Origin: Planctomycetaceae bacterium
GTDB lineage: Bacteria; Planctomycetota; Planctomycetia; Planctomycetales; Planctomycetaceae
Assembly: GCA_947463775.1 (NCBI GenBank)
Contig: CANHVD010000424.1
Span: 1 to 5,617 of the forward strand
Direction: 5' to 3'
Length of the DNA stretch: 5,617 bases
In this document: one piece after another, positions 1-5,550 of the stretch
Position numbering within the stretch: the first letter of the stretch is position 1
Layout: every line of letters starts with the position of its first letter
Notes under the pieces: generated by a model
Databases searched by the model: none
The model's input: the letters and a program-made list of their open reading frames with translations, nothing else
What the model was told of the DNA's origin: nothing
Made by a program: the position numbers and the translations under genes

Positions 1-22
1 CGCGGACTTTGCAAAGATGCAA

Positions 23-301
23 TCAGATTCCCATACTCGACAGGCCATCGGTAATTCGTTCCAGCAGCCCTCCGACATGAGGATGCCGCGATTCGAATTC
101 AATCAGAGTAGTTCGGAGTCTTTCCGCGAGAGTGTCGCTGGATTCCTCAGCAGCGGCCCCGGTCGCGTTGGGCTCCAGCAGTCGTTGAATGTCGCTGGTG
201 ACGATTTGCAGCATCGCCTGAGTTTCCTTGTCGATCTCACCAGCACTGGCAAGTTGCGTGTGCAGGGTCATCAATGTGTTTCGCAGGTCTTCGTGATTCA
301 T
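23..301 (-). CDS. DUF4404 family small protein
   Basis: A 92-residue, probably cytoplasmic protein of unknown function. It begins MNHEDLRNTLMTLHTQLASA and ends with the block FESRHPHVGGLLERITDGLS followed by SMGI. This two-helix pattern, with an N-terminal helix, an acidic linker around residues 38-55 and a C-terminal 'F-x-x-x-H-P...L..I.D.L..MGI' block, is what I recall of the DUF4404 family, whose members are usually about 85-90 residues. The frame stays open upstream to 460 and would add 53 residues. I place the start at 301 because GGAG (310-313) sits 8 bases upstream and the extension has no family similarity. It lies downstream of oxyR on the same strand, but 344 bases away with palindromes between, so it is probably transcribed separately. 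A role beside oxyR cannot be deduced. Recognition is from memory of the family pattern. Confidence 0.83.
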   Translation of the reverse strand: MNHEDLRNTLMTLHTQLASAGEIDKETQAMLQIVTSDIQRLLEPNATGAAAEESSDTLAERLRTTLIEFESRHPHVGGLLERITDGLSSMGI

Positions 302-302
302 C

Positions 303-383
303 GAGTAGGCTCCGGACAACATGTCAGTCGAGATCTCAGTATTCTCTGTAGATCTTACCCAGGATTGCTTCAACAGCCTACTC
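303..383 (-). promoter_or_regulatory. Foldable leader of the DUF4404 gene
   Basis: Perfect 9-bp inverted arms GAGTAGGCT (303-311) and AGCCTACTC (375-383) flank the leader. In the minus-strand mRNA the proximal arm ends one base before the start codon and covers the spacer and the last two bases of the GGAG ribosome binding site. Between the arms is a second hairpin: AGATCTCAG (331-339), loop TATTCT, then CTG (346-348), one bulged base and AGATCT (350-355). Together these could hide the translation start. The pairing is seen directly; a regulatory role is inference. I found no convincing -35/-10 pair for this gene. Confidence 0.4.
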
Positions 384-479
384 AATACCGAATCATAAGG
401 TTGATCGGGTGCAGTCGGCGATTTCGGTAGGTCCTTTCTGCCAGACTCAACTCTACCCACATTTTCTCAGGACATCTTC

Positions 480-563
480 AACCCCAAAGGGGTTTTACAA
501 CAAAGGCTGGGGTCGCCGCCTTGCGGCGCACCGCAGGCTTTGTTGTATGACCCGTACCGGGTT
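480..563. repeat. Three-hairpin palindromic intergenic element
   Basis: A nested dyad about 84 bases long. The central hairpin has outer arms TACAACAAAG (496-505) and CTTTGTTGTA (538-547), then CTG (507-509) with CAG (534-536), GGT (511-513) with ACC (530-532), and an inner stem CGCCGC (514-519) with GCGGCG (523-528) around a CTT loop. That makes 22 base pairs with two 1x1 G-G mismatches and one bulged C (529). It is flanked by two small hairpins: AACCCC-AAA-GGGGTT (480-494) and ACCCG-TAC-CGGGT (550-562). The inner half of the left one can also pair with the start of the right one, lengthening the central stem. The symmetry suggests a REP/MITE-like dispersed element rather than a plain terminator; the copy number cannot be seen here. 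Confidence 0.6.
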
Positions 564-576
564 GACTCGCAGGATT

Positions 577-629
577 CGTCGCGTCGGATTCTTCAAGGTT
601 GCAACCACCACTCGCAACCATCCGCGACG
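577..629. repeat. Inverted repeat cluster after oxyR
   Basis: CGTCGCG (577-583) and CGCGACG (623-629) form a perfect 7-bp outer stem. Inside lie the perfect palindrome GGTTGCAACC (597-606) and a second GCAACC (614-619), which can pair with the same GGTTGC, so two alternative inner hairpins are possible. It starts 17 bases beyond the oxyR stop codon and could end or stabilise the oxyR transcript. There is no U-run, so it is not a classical intrinsic terminator. It may be an extension of the palindromic element beside it. Confidence 0.4.
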
Positions 630-645
630 ATACCCAGGTCGATCA

Positions 646-1530
646 TTATTCCGGCGAATGTGGATTAGTCCTGAGCTGCCTCAGAAAACTTTTCAACAGC
701 AGGCTCTGAAATCGATAAGGGTTCGAAACCATTGCAATCTTTCGTTGCGGCCGAGTTCCCGCCAGAGATCGGTAGACGCGGCGATTGCTGCTATCCAGTC
801 TCTGCGCCATCGCGGGCACCATGCTGATTCCATGATTCAGAGAAACCAATTCCTGAACCGTCGCCAGTTGACTTGTGCGTTCAACTGAAACCGGATGAAA
901 AGATTTTTGCCGACAGAAAGACACGATGTTGTCCGACAGACAATGCGCTTCGCCCAACAGCACGAACGGCAACGATTCGATATCGGTCAGGCGAATCTGT
1001 TTCTTTGCTGTGAGCGGATGATCGACGGACATCAGTAGCAATAACTCTTCCTCAAACAGTTCTTCAATCTCAAGATACTGTGCTTCAATTGGCAGAGAAA
1101 GAATTGCAACGTCAACGGCTCCGTCCGTCAGTGCGCGAATCAGATTGTCGGTCGTATCTTCCTGAACGATCACCGTCGCTTTTGGATAAGCCTTTCCAAA
1201 ACTCTGCAGGACCTGAGGCAGAAAATAGGGAGCAATCGTGGGAATTGCAGCCACACGAATTCGGCCTGTTTGACCATCGTCCGTGATCTCTGCTTTCGTG
1301 TCTTCGATCAGAGTCAGGATCTGCTTCGCTCGAGACAGCAGCAGATCGCCCGCTTCCGTCAGCACAAGCTTGCGTGTCTGTCGCTCGAACATCGGCTGCT
1401 CAAGTTCCTCCTCCAGCTTTTGGATGGAGCGACTCAGTGCTGGCTGAGAAATTCGCAGGTCTTCAGCCGCTCGCGTGAAATTTCCGTGCTCTGCAATCTT
1501 CAGAAAATACCGCAATTGATCAAGTTCCAT
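646..1530 (-). CDS. oxyR: OxyR, LysR-type hydrogen peroxide sensor
   Basis: A cytoplasmic transcription regulator of 294 residues, the usual LysR-family length. Residues 1-60 are the winged helix-turn-helix (ELDQLRYFLKIAEHGNFTRA, then the recognition helix ISQPALSRSIQKLEEEL); 61-88 form the linker helix and about 90-290 the two-lobed effector domain. Cys197 and Cys206 lie in HCLSDNIVSFC. Eight residues separate them, as with Cys199 and Cys208 of E. coli OxyR, the pair that forms the peroxide-induced disulfide, and the H-C-L-x-D...F-C context also matches. This separates it from generic LysR regulators. The start at 1530 is preceded by GAGAGGA (1539-1545) with an 8-base spacer, and the protein begins directly with the family's N-terminal helix. 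It is divergent from katG, the classic OxyR target, with an OxyR-geometry operator between them. Confidence in the family is very high and in the OxyR assignment high. Confidence 0.92.
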   Translation of the reverse strand: MELDQLRYFLKIAEHGNFTRAAEDLRISQPALSRSIQKLEEELEQPMFERQTRKLVLTEAGDLLLSRAKQILTLIEDTKAEITDDGQTGRIRVAAIPTIAPYFLPQVLQSFGKAYPKATVIVQEDTTDNLIRALTDGAVDVAILSLPIEAQYLEIEELFEEELLLLMSVDHPLTAKKQIRLTDIESLPFVLLGEAHCLSDNIVSFCRQKSFHPVSVERTSQLATVQELVSLNHGISMVPAMAQRLDSSNRRVYRSLAGTRPQRKIAMVSNPYRFQSLLLKSFLRQLRTNPHSPE

Positions 1531-1569
1531 GAAGTCCGTCCTCTCGCAAAACGACCCTGAATTGCTCGG

Positions 1570-1598
1570 AATATAGAGGCTGTTTAACTATGCATCAA
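1570..1598 (-). promoter_or_regulatory. oxyR promoter (sigma70-like)
   Basis: On the minus strand, TTGATG (1593-1598) and TATATT (1570-1575) are separated by exactly 17 bases, a good housekeeping-type promoter. Transcription would begin near 1563, giving a leader of about 32 bases with the oxyR ribosome binding site. The -35 box lies inside the first half of the proposed OxyR operator, so bound OxyR should block its own promoter, the usual autorepression of divergent LysR-family pairs. The match is read directly; autorepression is inference. Confidence 0.55.
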
Positions 1599-1626
1599 AT
1601 GCATGGAGTATATCCAAAGAATGCAT
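1590..1626. promoter_or_regulatory. Tandem OxyR-type operator
   Basis: Two 15-bp LysR boxes, ATGCATCAAATGCAT (1590-1604) and ATCCAAAGAATGCAT (1612-1626), are separated by 7 bases. Each has the T-N11-A pattern (T1591/A1603 and T1613/A1625), and the repeat distance is 22 bp. The E. coli OxyR site, ATAGnTnnnAnCTAT twice with a 7-base gap, has the same 37-bp length and the same spacing, although the arms here read ATGC/GCAT instead of ATAG/CTAT. The first box is a perfect dyad; the second is perfect only in its right arm. The site overlaps the oxyR -35 and lies just upstream of the katG promoter candidates. Confidence 0.6.
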
Positions 1627-1655
1627 TGGGATAATCGCTCGTTTGCTTCTATGGT
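1626..1655 (+). promoter_or_regulatory. katG promoter region (two candidates)
   Basis: Candidate A is a -10 of GATAAT (1630-1635) with no recognisable -35, as in many activator-dependent promoters; it puts the operator at about -52 to -16. Candidate B is TTGGGA (1626-1631), 18 bases, then TATGGT (1650-1655); it would start near 1662 and puts the operator at about -72 to -36, abutting the -35, which is the more usual OxyR activating position. Sequence alone does not decide between them. Confidence 0.4.
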
Positions 1656-1673
1656 GTGGGTGTCGCTCAGATA

Positions 1674-1688
1674 GCCTGCGTTGCAGGC
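1674..1688 (+). promoter_or_regulatory. Hairpin in the katG leader
   Basis: GCCTGC (1674-1679) and GCAGGC (1683-1688) form a perfect 6-bp GC-rich stem around a GTT loop, 22 bases before the katG ribosome binding site AGGAG (1711-1715). It would lie near the 5' end of the katG mRNA and could stabilise it. There is no U-run directly after it, so attenuation is unlikely. Confidence 0.35.
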
Positions 1689-1720
1689 CTGAAGTTTTCA
1701 CCCTGATCTCAGGAGTCACC

Positions 1721-4096
1721 ATGACCAGAACAGCTCAATTCGCTCGCGGCATCACAAGCTGCACGGTGCTGTGCATCGCTGCATCCGTTTTTGCGCAGGA
1801 TCGCCCTAATTCTACGAAAGACAATAGACCAGTACCCGGAGGAAAGAACATGGAGAATATCAGTCAATGTCCCGTTATCGGCGGGACTCTCAAAGATCCG
1901 TCCAATCGAAATACGGCCGCTGGAGCCATGGCGAATCGAGACTGGTGGCCGAACCAGTTGAATCTACAGATCCTGCATCAAAATTCGCCGATGGGCAATC
2001 CGCTGGGAGAAGACTTCAACTACGCCGCGGAATTCCAGACCCTCGATTTGGCCGCCGTGAAGAAAGACATCAAGGAGCTGATGACGACGTCTCAGGACTG
2101 GTGGCCTGCTGACTACGGGCATTACGGTCCGTTCTTCATCCGCATGGCCTGGCATAGTGCCGGAACCTATCGAGTCTCTGACGGTCGCGGCGGCGCGAGC
2201 TATGGAACTCAGCGTTTCGCTCCTCTGAATAGTTGGCCCGACAACGCCAACCTGGATAAGGCTCGTCGGTTGCTCTGGCCAATCAAACAGAAGTACGGCC
2301 GAAAACTTTCGTGGGCCGACCTGATGGTGCTCACCGGAAACTGCGCTCTCGAATCGATGAGCTTCAAGACCTTTGGATTCGCCGGTGGCCGTGCCGATGT
2401 GTGGGAGCCACAGGAAGATATTTATTGGGGCCCGGAAAGTGAGTGGCTCGGTGACAAGCGTTACAGCGGAGACAGAGATCTGGAGAATCCTCTGGCGGCG
2501 GTGCAGATGGGTTTGATCTACGTCAATCCGGAAGGCCCGAACGGAAAACCAGACCCGCTGGCTTCTGCCAAAGATATTCGCGAAACCTTCGCACGGATGG
2601 CAATGAATGATGAAGAGACCGTGGCTCTGATCGCGGGCGGCCATACTTTTGGAAAAGCTCACGGAGCCGCCAGTGCCGAGAATGTGGGTCCAGAACCTGA
2701 GGCTGCCGGTATCGAAGAACAGGGCCTCGGCTGGAAGAACAAATTTGGCAAAGGTAATGCGGGCGATACGATCACCAGCGGCCTTGAAGGCGCTTGGAGC
2801 ATTACTCCAACACAGTGGTCCAACAGCTATTTCGACAACCTGTTTGGTTACGAATGGGAGCTGGTCAAGAGTCCGGCCGGAGCCTGGCAGTGGACTCCGA
2901 AAGAGGAGTCGGCGAAGGGAACCGTCCCGGACGCTCATGATGACTCAAAGAGACACGCTCCGATGATGTTCACGACAGACATTGCTCTGAGGATGGATCC
3001 AGAGTATGGAAAGATCTCAAAGCGGTTCCATGAGAACCCTGATCAGTTCGCCGACGCTTTTGCTAAAGCCTGGTACAAGCTGACTCATCGCGACATGGGC
3101 CCGGTGACTCGTTGCCTTGGCCCTGAAGTTCCCGAGCCGCAGCTGTGGCAGGACCCGGTTCCGGCCATGGATTATGAACTCATCGACGAACAGGATGTCG
3201 CGGCTTTGAAGAGCAAACTTCTGGCTTCCGGGTTGTCTGTGTCTGATCTGGTTTCAACGGCATGGGCATCGGCGTCGACGTTCCGCGGCACGGATAAACG
3301 AGGTGGAGCCAACGGGGCAAGAATTCGACTTGCTCCGCAGAAAGATTGGGAAGTCAACAAGCCAGCACAGCTGGCGAAGGTGCTGCCAGTGCTGGAAAAG
3401 ATCCAGCAGGAGTTTAACTCAACGCAGACCGACGGAAAGAAAGTCTCACTGGCCGATCTGATCGTGCTGGGTGGTAATGCTGGTGTTGAACAGGCAGCGA
3501 AGAAGGCTGGGCATGAAGTCAAGGTTCCATTCTCACCGGGTCGCACTGACGCGACACAGGAGCAGACAGATGTCGCTTCGTTTGCCGTGCTGGAGCCGAC
3601 TACGGACGGCTTCCGCAACTACTTTGGACATACTCAAGATCGTCCGGCCGAGGAGTTGCTGATTGATCGAGCTCACCGGCTGACGTTGTCGGCGCCAGAG
3701 ATGACTGTGCTTGTCGGAGGCCTGCGAGTGCTCAACACGAACGTCGGGTTTCCTCAATTGGGTGTGCTGACGAAGCAGCCTGAAGCGTTGACCAACGACT
3801 TCTTCGTGAATCTGCTCGACATGAGCACCGAGTGGCAGAAGTCGGCAGTTTGCGATCACTTCTTTGAAGGGCGAGATCGTAAGACGGGTGAAGTTCGCTG
3901 GCTGGGCAGTCGAGTGGATCTAGTGTTCGGTTCCAACTCGCAACTGCGAGCACTCGCGGAGGTCTATGCCAGCGAAGACGCGGAGCAAAAATTTGTGAAT
4001 GACTTTGTGGCCGCGTGGACCAAAGTCATGAACCTCGATCGCTTCGATCTTGAACCCGCTGTGCGCAGCGGAGCAAAGGCCGTGGCTTCTCGTTAA
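1721..4096 (+). CDS. katG: Exported catalase-peroxidase KatG
   Basis: A bifunctional heme catalase-peroxidase that removes hydrogen peroxide. It has 791 residues, longer than the usual 720-740 because of an N-terminal addition. Residues 1-25 look like a Sec signal peptide: a short basic start, hydrophobic core ITSCTVLCIAASVFA, cleavage after VFA-25. There is no twin arginine. The mature part starts as other KatGs do (CPVIGGT, 50-56). The N-terminal heme domain carries the distal Arg141, Trp144 and His145 (RMAWHS), Tyr267 and Met293 completing the Met-Tyr-Trp crosslink needed for catalase activity, proximal His308 (GGHTFGKAHG), Trp359 and Asp420, and the switch arginine Arg464. The C-terminal half is the intact degenerate second domain (about 480-776). 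AGGAG (1711-1715) precedes the chosen start by 5 bases; a start at 1643 has no such site. OxyR control is likely. Met44 has its own strong ribosome binding site. Confidence 0.97.
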   Translation: MTRTAQFARGITSCTVLCIAASVFAQDRPNSTKDNRPVPGGKNMENISQCPVIGGTLKDPSNRNTAAGAMANRDWWPNQLNLQILHQNSPMGNPLGEDFNYAAEFQTLDLAAVKKDIKELMTTSQDWWPADYGHYGPFFIRMAWHSAGTYRVSDGRGGASYGTQRFAPLNSWPDNANLDKARRLLWPIKQKYGRKLSWADLMVLTGNCALESMSFKTFGFAGGRADVWEPQEDIYWGPESEWLGDKRYSGDRDLENPLAAVQMGLIYVNPEGPNGKPDPLASAKDIRETFARMAMNDEETVALIAGGHTFGKAHGAASAENVGPEPEAAGIEEQGLGWKNKFGKGNAGDTITSGLEGAWSITPTQWSNSYFDNLFGYEWELVKSPAGAWQWTPKEESAKGTVPDAHDDSKRHAPMMFTTDIALRMDPEYGKISKRFHENPDQFADAFAKAWYKLTHRDMGPVTRCLGPEVPEPQLWQDPVPAMDYELIDEQDVAALKSKLLASGLSVSDLVSTAWASASTFRGTDKRGGANGARIRLAPQKDWEVNKPAQLAKVLPVLEKIQQEFNSTQTDGKKVSLADLIVLGGNAGVEQAAKKAGHEVKVPFSPGRTDATQEQTDVASFAVLEPTTDGFRNYFGHTQDRPAEELLIDRAHRLTLSAPEMTVLVGGLRVLNTNVGFPQLGVLTKQPEALTNDFFVNLLDMSTEWQKSAVCDHFFEGRDRKTGEVRWLGSRVDLVFGSNSQLRALAEVYASEDAEQKFVNDFVAAWTKVMNLDRFDLEPAVRSGAKAVASR
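1838..1852 (+). promoter_or_regulatory. Internal ribosome binding site and start in katG
   Basis: GGAGGA (1838-1843), close to the full anti-16S consensus, lies 6 bases before an in-frame ATG (1850-1852, Met44). It is a better site than the AGGAG of the upstream start. Initiation here would give a 748-residue protein without the signal peptide, starting MENISQCPVIGGT, which is how cytosolic KatG proteins typically begin. The same bases encode Gly-Gly-Lys-Asn in the long form, so chance codon choice could explain the match. Two products from one gene is inference. Confidence 0.5.
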
Positions 4097-4124
4097 GGTT
4101 GATGACTGAGGTGATCGTTACGAC

Positions 4125-4158
4125 AGACCGCTGGACTTCCAGGGTTCAGCGGTCTTTA
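4125..4158 (+). terminator. katG intrinsic terminator
   Basis: AGACCGCTG (4125-4133) and CAGCGGTCT (4147-4155) form a perfect 9-bp stem that extends inward by a G-T wobble, an A-T and a C-G pair. It is followed on the plus strand by a short T-rich tail (TTTAT). It starts 28 bases after the katG stop codon. The U-run is short, so termination may be incomplete. Confidence 0.65.
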
Positions 4159-4196
4159 TCTGCGCCAACAGCCGGGACGTGTTCATCGTTGTTGAG

Positions 4197-4245
4197 TTCA
4201 TTCGTAGTGCCGAATGAAGTCGGCATTGAACACCATCAGTTGGTG
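4197..4245. terminator. Hairpin pair between convergent genes
   Basis: Two perfect hairpins follow each other: TTCATTCG (4197-4204) with CGAATGAA (4211-4218), loop TAGTGC; and CACCA (4231-4235) with TGGTG (4241-4245), loop TCAGT. They lie 59 or more bases past the stop codon of the minus-strand gene and about 100 past katG, so they may stop or protect transcripts arriving from either side. Neither has a clear U-run, so the terminator call is tentative. Confidence 0.35.
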
Positions 4246-4303
4246 GCGGGGGGCCAGAAACCTTTTACCGACAGAAGTTGTGTGCAGAACGCCTAAACAA
4301 CAA

Positions 4304-5221
4304 CTATGGAACCTGAGTAACGGTGATGGACTTAATGATCAAGGTTCCTTCCGCAATGAAGAAGCCAAATTTTCCGTTGGGCTCCATCGAACTGCTCATT
4401 CCTCCGTTGTGGCGATCATCCACGATGGTTGTGATGGCTCCAGACTGATCAAAAGCAAACTTCATTTCAAAGAACTGGTTTGGCTTCCGCACGACAGATT
4501 GAACACCAATTTCTTTGACGTCAAAATCATGTCCCATTTTTCCGACGTTTACTGAGTCTCCACTGCCAAGAATTGAGCTGGTGTAGCCAGAGACTTTGCC
4601 CTGATTGTCCCGCACCCGAATGGCAACCCAGGCTCTGGTGTTTTCTGACGCACACATATTCACTTTCATGATCTCACGGACGGCGAAATCCTTCGTAGTC
4701 AGGAAAGCCGATTTATCGCCGCGTCCGGTCAGCGCGAGTACGCCATTGCCGATTTGCATCTGTGTGCCGCCTAGCGGATTCCAGCCTCCGAAGTTGGCAT
4801 CATTAAGGAAAGGTGGCCAAATGGAATCGAGTTCCAGCTGAATCTTGCTGGCCTGCTCATCCTATTTTTCCTTCGAATAGTCTCGAATAGCAAAGCGGTA
4901 CGTTTCCAGAAGTCGGTCGTACGACCTGGACCGTTGACTAAACATTGCGGCATCACAAAACGAGGGCAAGAGGCCAAAAGCTTTGTATCGCTCCATTTGA
5001 AAAGCAATGTTCTGAACGTCTGCAGCGGCTCCGTTATTTCGAGCCTGCTTCTCGGCCTTTTCCACCCGAGACATCACGGTCTTGTCGAGTCTCTCCAGCA
5101 CTGCAGCGTGCTTACTGCGTTCCTTCTCAAGTCGCTCTTCAATTTCATCACCACGGAGTTGCGATGGGTGCGGCATGCCAGCGATCACAAACAATAGTAT
5201 GGCTCGAATACACCAACGCAT
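4304..5221 (-). pseudogene. Secreted coiled-coil/beta-domain protein with in-frame TAG
   Basis: One reading frame of 306 codons, broken only by TAG at codon 120. Residues 1-24 are a signal peptide (MRWCIRAILLFVIAGMPHPS and on). About 25-119 are charged and helical (EERLEKERSKHAAVLERLDK), probably a coiled-coil stalk. After the stop the same frame continues DEQASKIQLELDSIWPPFLN, then a Gly/Trp-rich entry (FGGWNPLGGT) into a beta-strand domain of about 150 residues ending FFIAEGTLIIKSITVTQVP. This resembles the laminin-G-like/DUF1080-type (3-keto-disaccharide hydrolase) domains of planctomycete secreted proteins, an assignment from general pattern only. The start at 5221 is preferred over the ATG at 5230 because AAGGA (5230-5234) sits 8 bases upstream of it. 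As read, the gene gives a 119-residue stalk. The 151-residue piece from the ATG at 4759 lacks a good ribosome binding site. A recent nonsense mutation, a sequencing error or readthrough all fit. Confidence 0.7.
4862..4864 (-). other. Interrupting amber codon
   Basis: In the minus-strand frame the codons read TAT TCG AAA GAA AAA TAG GAT GAG CAG. The frame is coding on both sides and no base is gained or lost, so this is a pure codon change. A single substitution could derive TAG from Lys, Gln, Glu, Leu, Ser, Trp or Tyr codons; in a charged helix Lys, Gln or Glu is most likely. The gene's own final stop (4304-4306) is also TAG, which argues against wholesale reassignment of TAG here. Confidence 0.7.
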
Positions 5222-5306
5222 CGGTATCATCCTTCATAATGAAATGTGACCGCAAATCCGGCAGCAAGGCGATATCGAGGGGTTATATCGGCGGGAGGTG
5301 TGAGGT

Positions 5307-5315
5307 GGGGGGGGG
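5307..5315. repeat. Homopolymer tract of nine G
   Basis: Nine consecutive G on the plus strand (C on the minus strand), 86-94 bases upstream of the start at 5221. Such tracts slip during replication and are prone to sequencing error. No recognisable -35/-10 pair flanks it, so I cannot say that it sits in a promoter. Confidence 0.6.
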
Positions 5316-5372
5316 CTGCAGGTCCAGGTGAAATCAAAACCAGTCGGGTAAGGCGTAGGGTCAGACAGGAGC

Positions 5373-5550
5373 ATGACGACTCACAATGTACTGGGCAAGT
5401 CTGCCGAATTCAGAATTGTCTATCGTCTATGCTAACGCGGGAACAGCGCCGTTGTCGGATGTGGATGTGGATCTGGAACTGACCACAGGGACGCTTGGGA
5501 CGATCCTTCCTGCAGCTTGGTTGAAGCGACGAACGTTCGTCGAGCAATAA
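5373..5550 (+). pseudogene. DUF11-like domain remnant, frameshifted
   Basis: Two overlapping short frames look like one broken gene. From ATG 5373 the frame reads MTTHNVLGKSAEFRIVY and then stops at 5433-5435. The next frame carries SIVYANAGTAPLSDVDVDLE and continues to TAA at 5548-5550. At the junction GTCTAT occurs twice, 7 bases apart (5418-5430). Removing one 7-base unit joins the halves as GKSAEFRIVYANAGTAPLSD, the G-x-x-x-x-F-x-I-x-Y-x-N-x-G-T-A-P-L pattern of the DUF11/CARDB-type immunoglobulin-like repeats of secreted surface proteins. The restored product would be only about 56 residues with no signal peptide, so it is probably a fragment of a larger lost gene. AGGAG (5367-5371) is just 1 base from the ATG, too close to work well. 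Alternatively the second frame is a 54-residue gene starting at 5386. Confidence 0.42.
5527..5542. repeat. Perfect 16-bp palindrome
   Basis: CGACGAACGTTCGTCG reads the same on both strands with no spacer. It lies at the end of the DUF11-like remnant, 8 bases before an ATG at 5550 that overlaps the TAA stop (TAATG). A spacer-free dyad of this length suits binding of a dimeric protein better than an RNA hairpin. No regulator can be named. Confidence 0.5.

Larger units (their letters stand above)
302..645. other. Gene-free stretch between oxyR and DUF4404 gene
   Basis: These 344 bases separate two genes read on the minus strand and hold no credible coding region. From right to left (the direction of transcription) they contain an inverted-repeat cluster (577-629), a three-hairpin palindromic element (480-563) and the structured leader of the DUF4404 gene (303-383). 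Open frames across it, on both strands, have arginine-rich low-complexity translations with no family resemblance. No clear intrinsic terminator with a U-run follows oxyR, so the palindromes may be where its transcript ends. Confidence 0.6.

Noticed and set aside
1..22. Possible gene continuing past the left edge
   Set aside because: Only 22 bases lie beyond the DUF4404 stop codon, too few to judge.
302..460. 53-residue N-terminal extension of the DUF4404 protein
   Set aside because: It has no family similarity, it overlaps the structured leader, and the shorter start at 301 has a good GGAG site.
1573..1591. ATAG...CTAT dyad as a canonical E. coli-like OxyR half site
   Set aside because: The gap is 11 bases instead of 7, so the LysR-box geometry is wrong. 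The ATGCAT-based boxes next to it fit exactly.
1643..1720. 26-residue upstream extension of katG starting at ATG 1643
   Set aside because: It has no ribosome binding site, lies in the promoter/leader region, and would bury the signal peptide. The start at 1721 has AGGAG at good spacing.
1734..1780. KatG signal sequence as a lipoprotein signal (Cys14 or Cys18)
   Set aside because: The residues before either cysteine do not form a lipobox (L-[AS]-[GA]-C), whereas VFA followed by Gln fits ordinary signal peptidase I cleavage.
1964..2938. Long open frame (324 codons) on the minus strand inside katG
   Set aside because: It is a shadow of katG codon usage. The translation resembles no family, and katG is unmistakable on the other strand.
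4771..5007. 78-codon minus-strand frame bridging the amber codon
   Set aside because: It is in a different frame from the protein-like sequence on both sides. The true frame continues directly through the TAG, so no frameshift is needed.
5246..5482. 78-codon plus-strand frame across the G9 tract
   Set aside because: The translation is rich in Arg and Gly with no family resemblance, and it overlaps the better-supported DUF11-like remnant in another frame.
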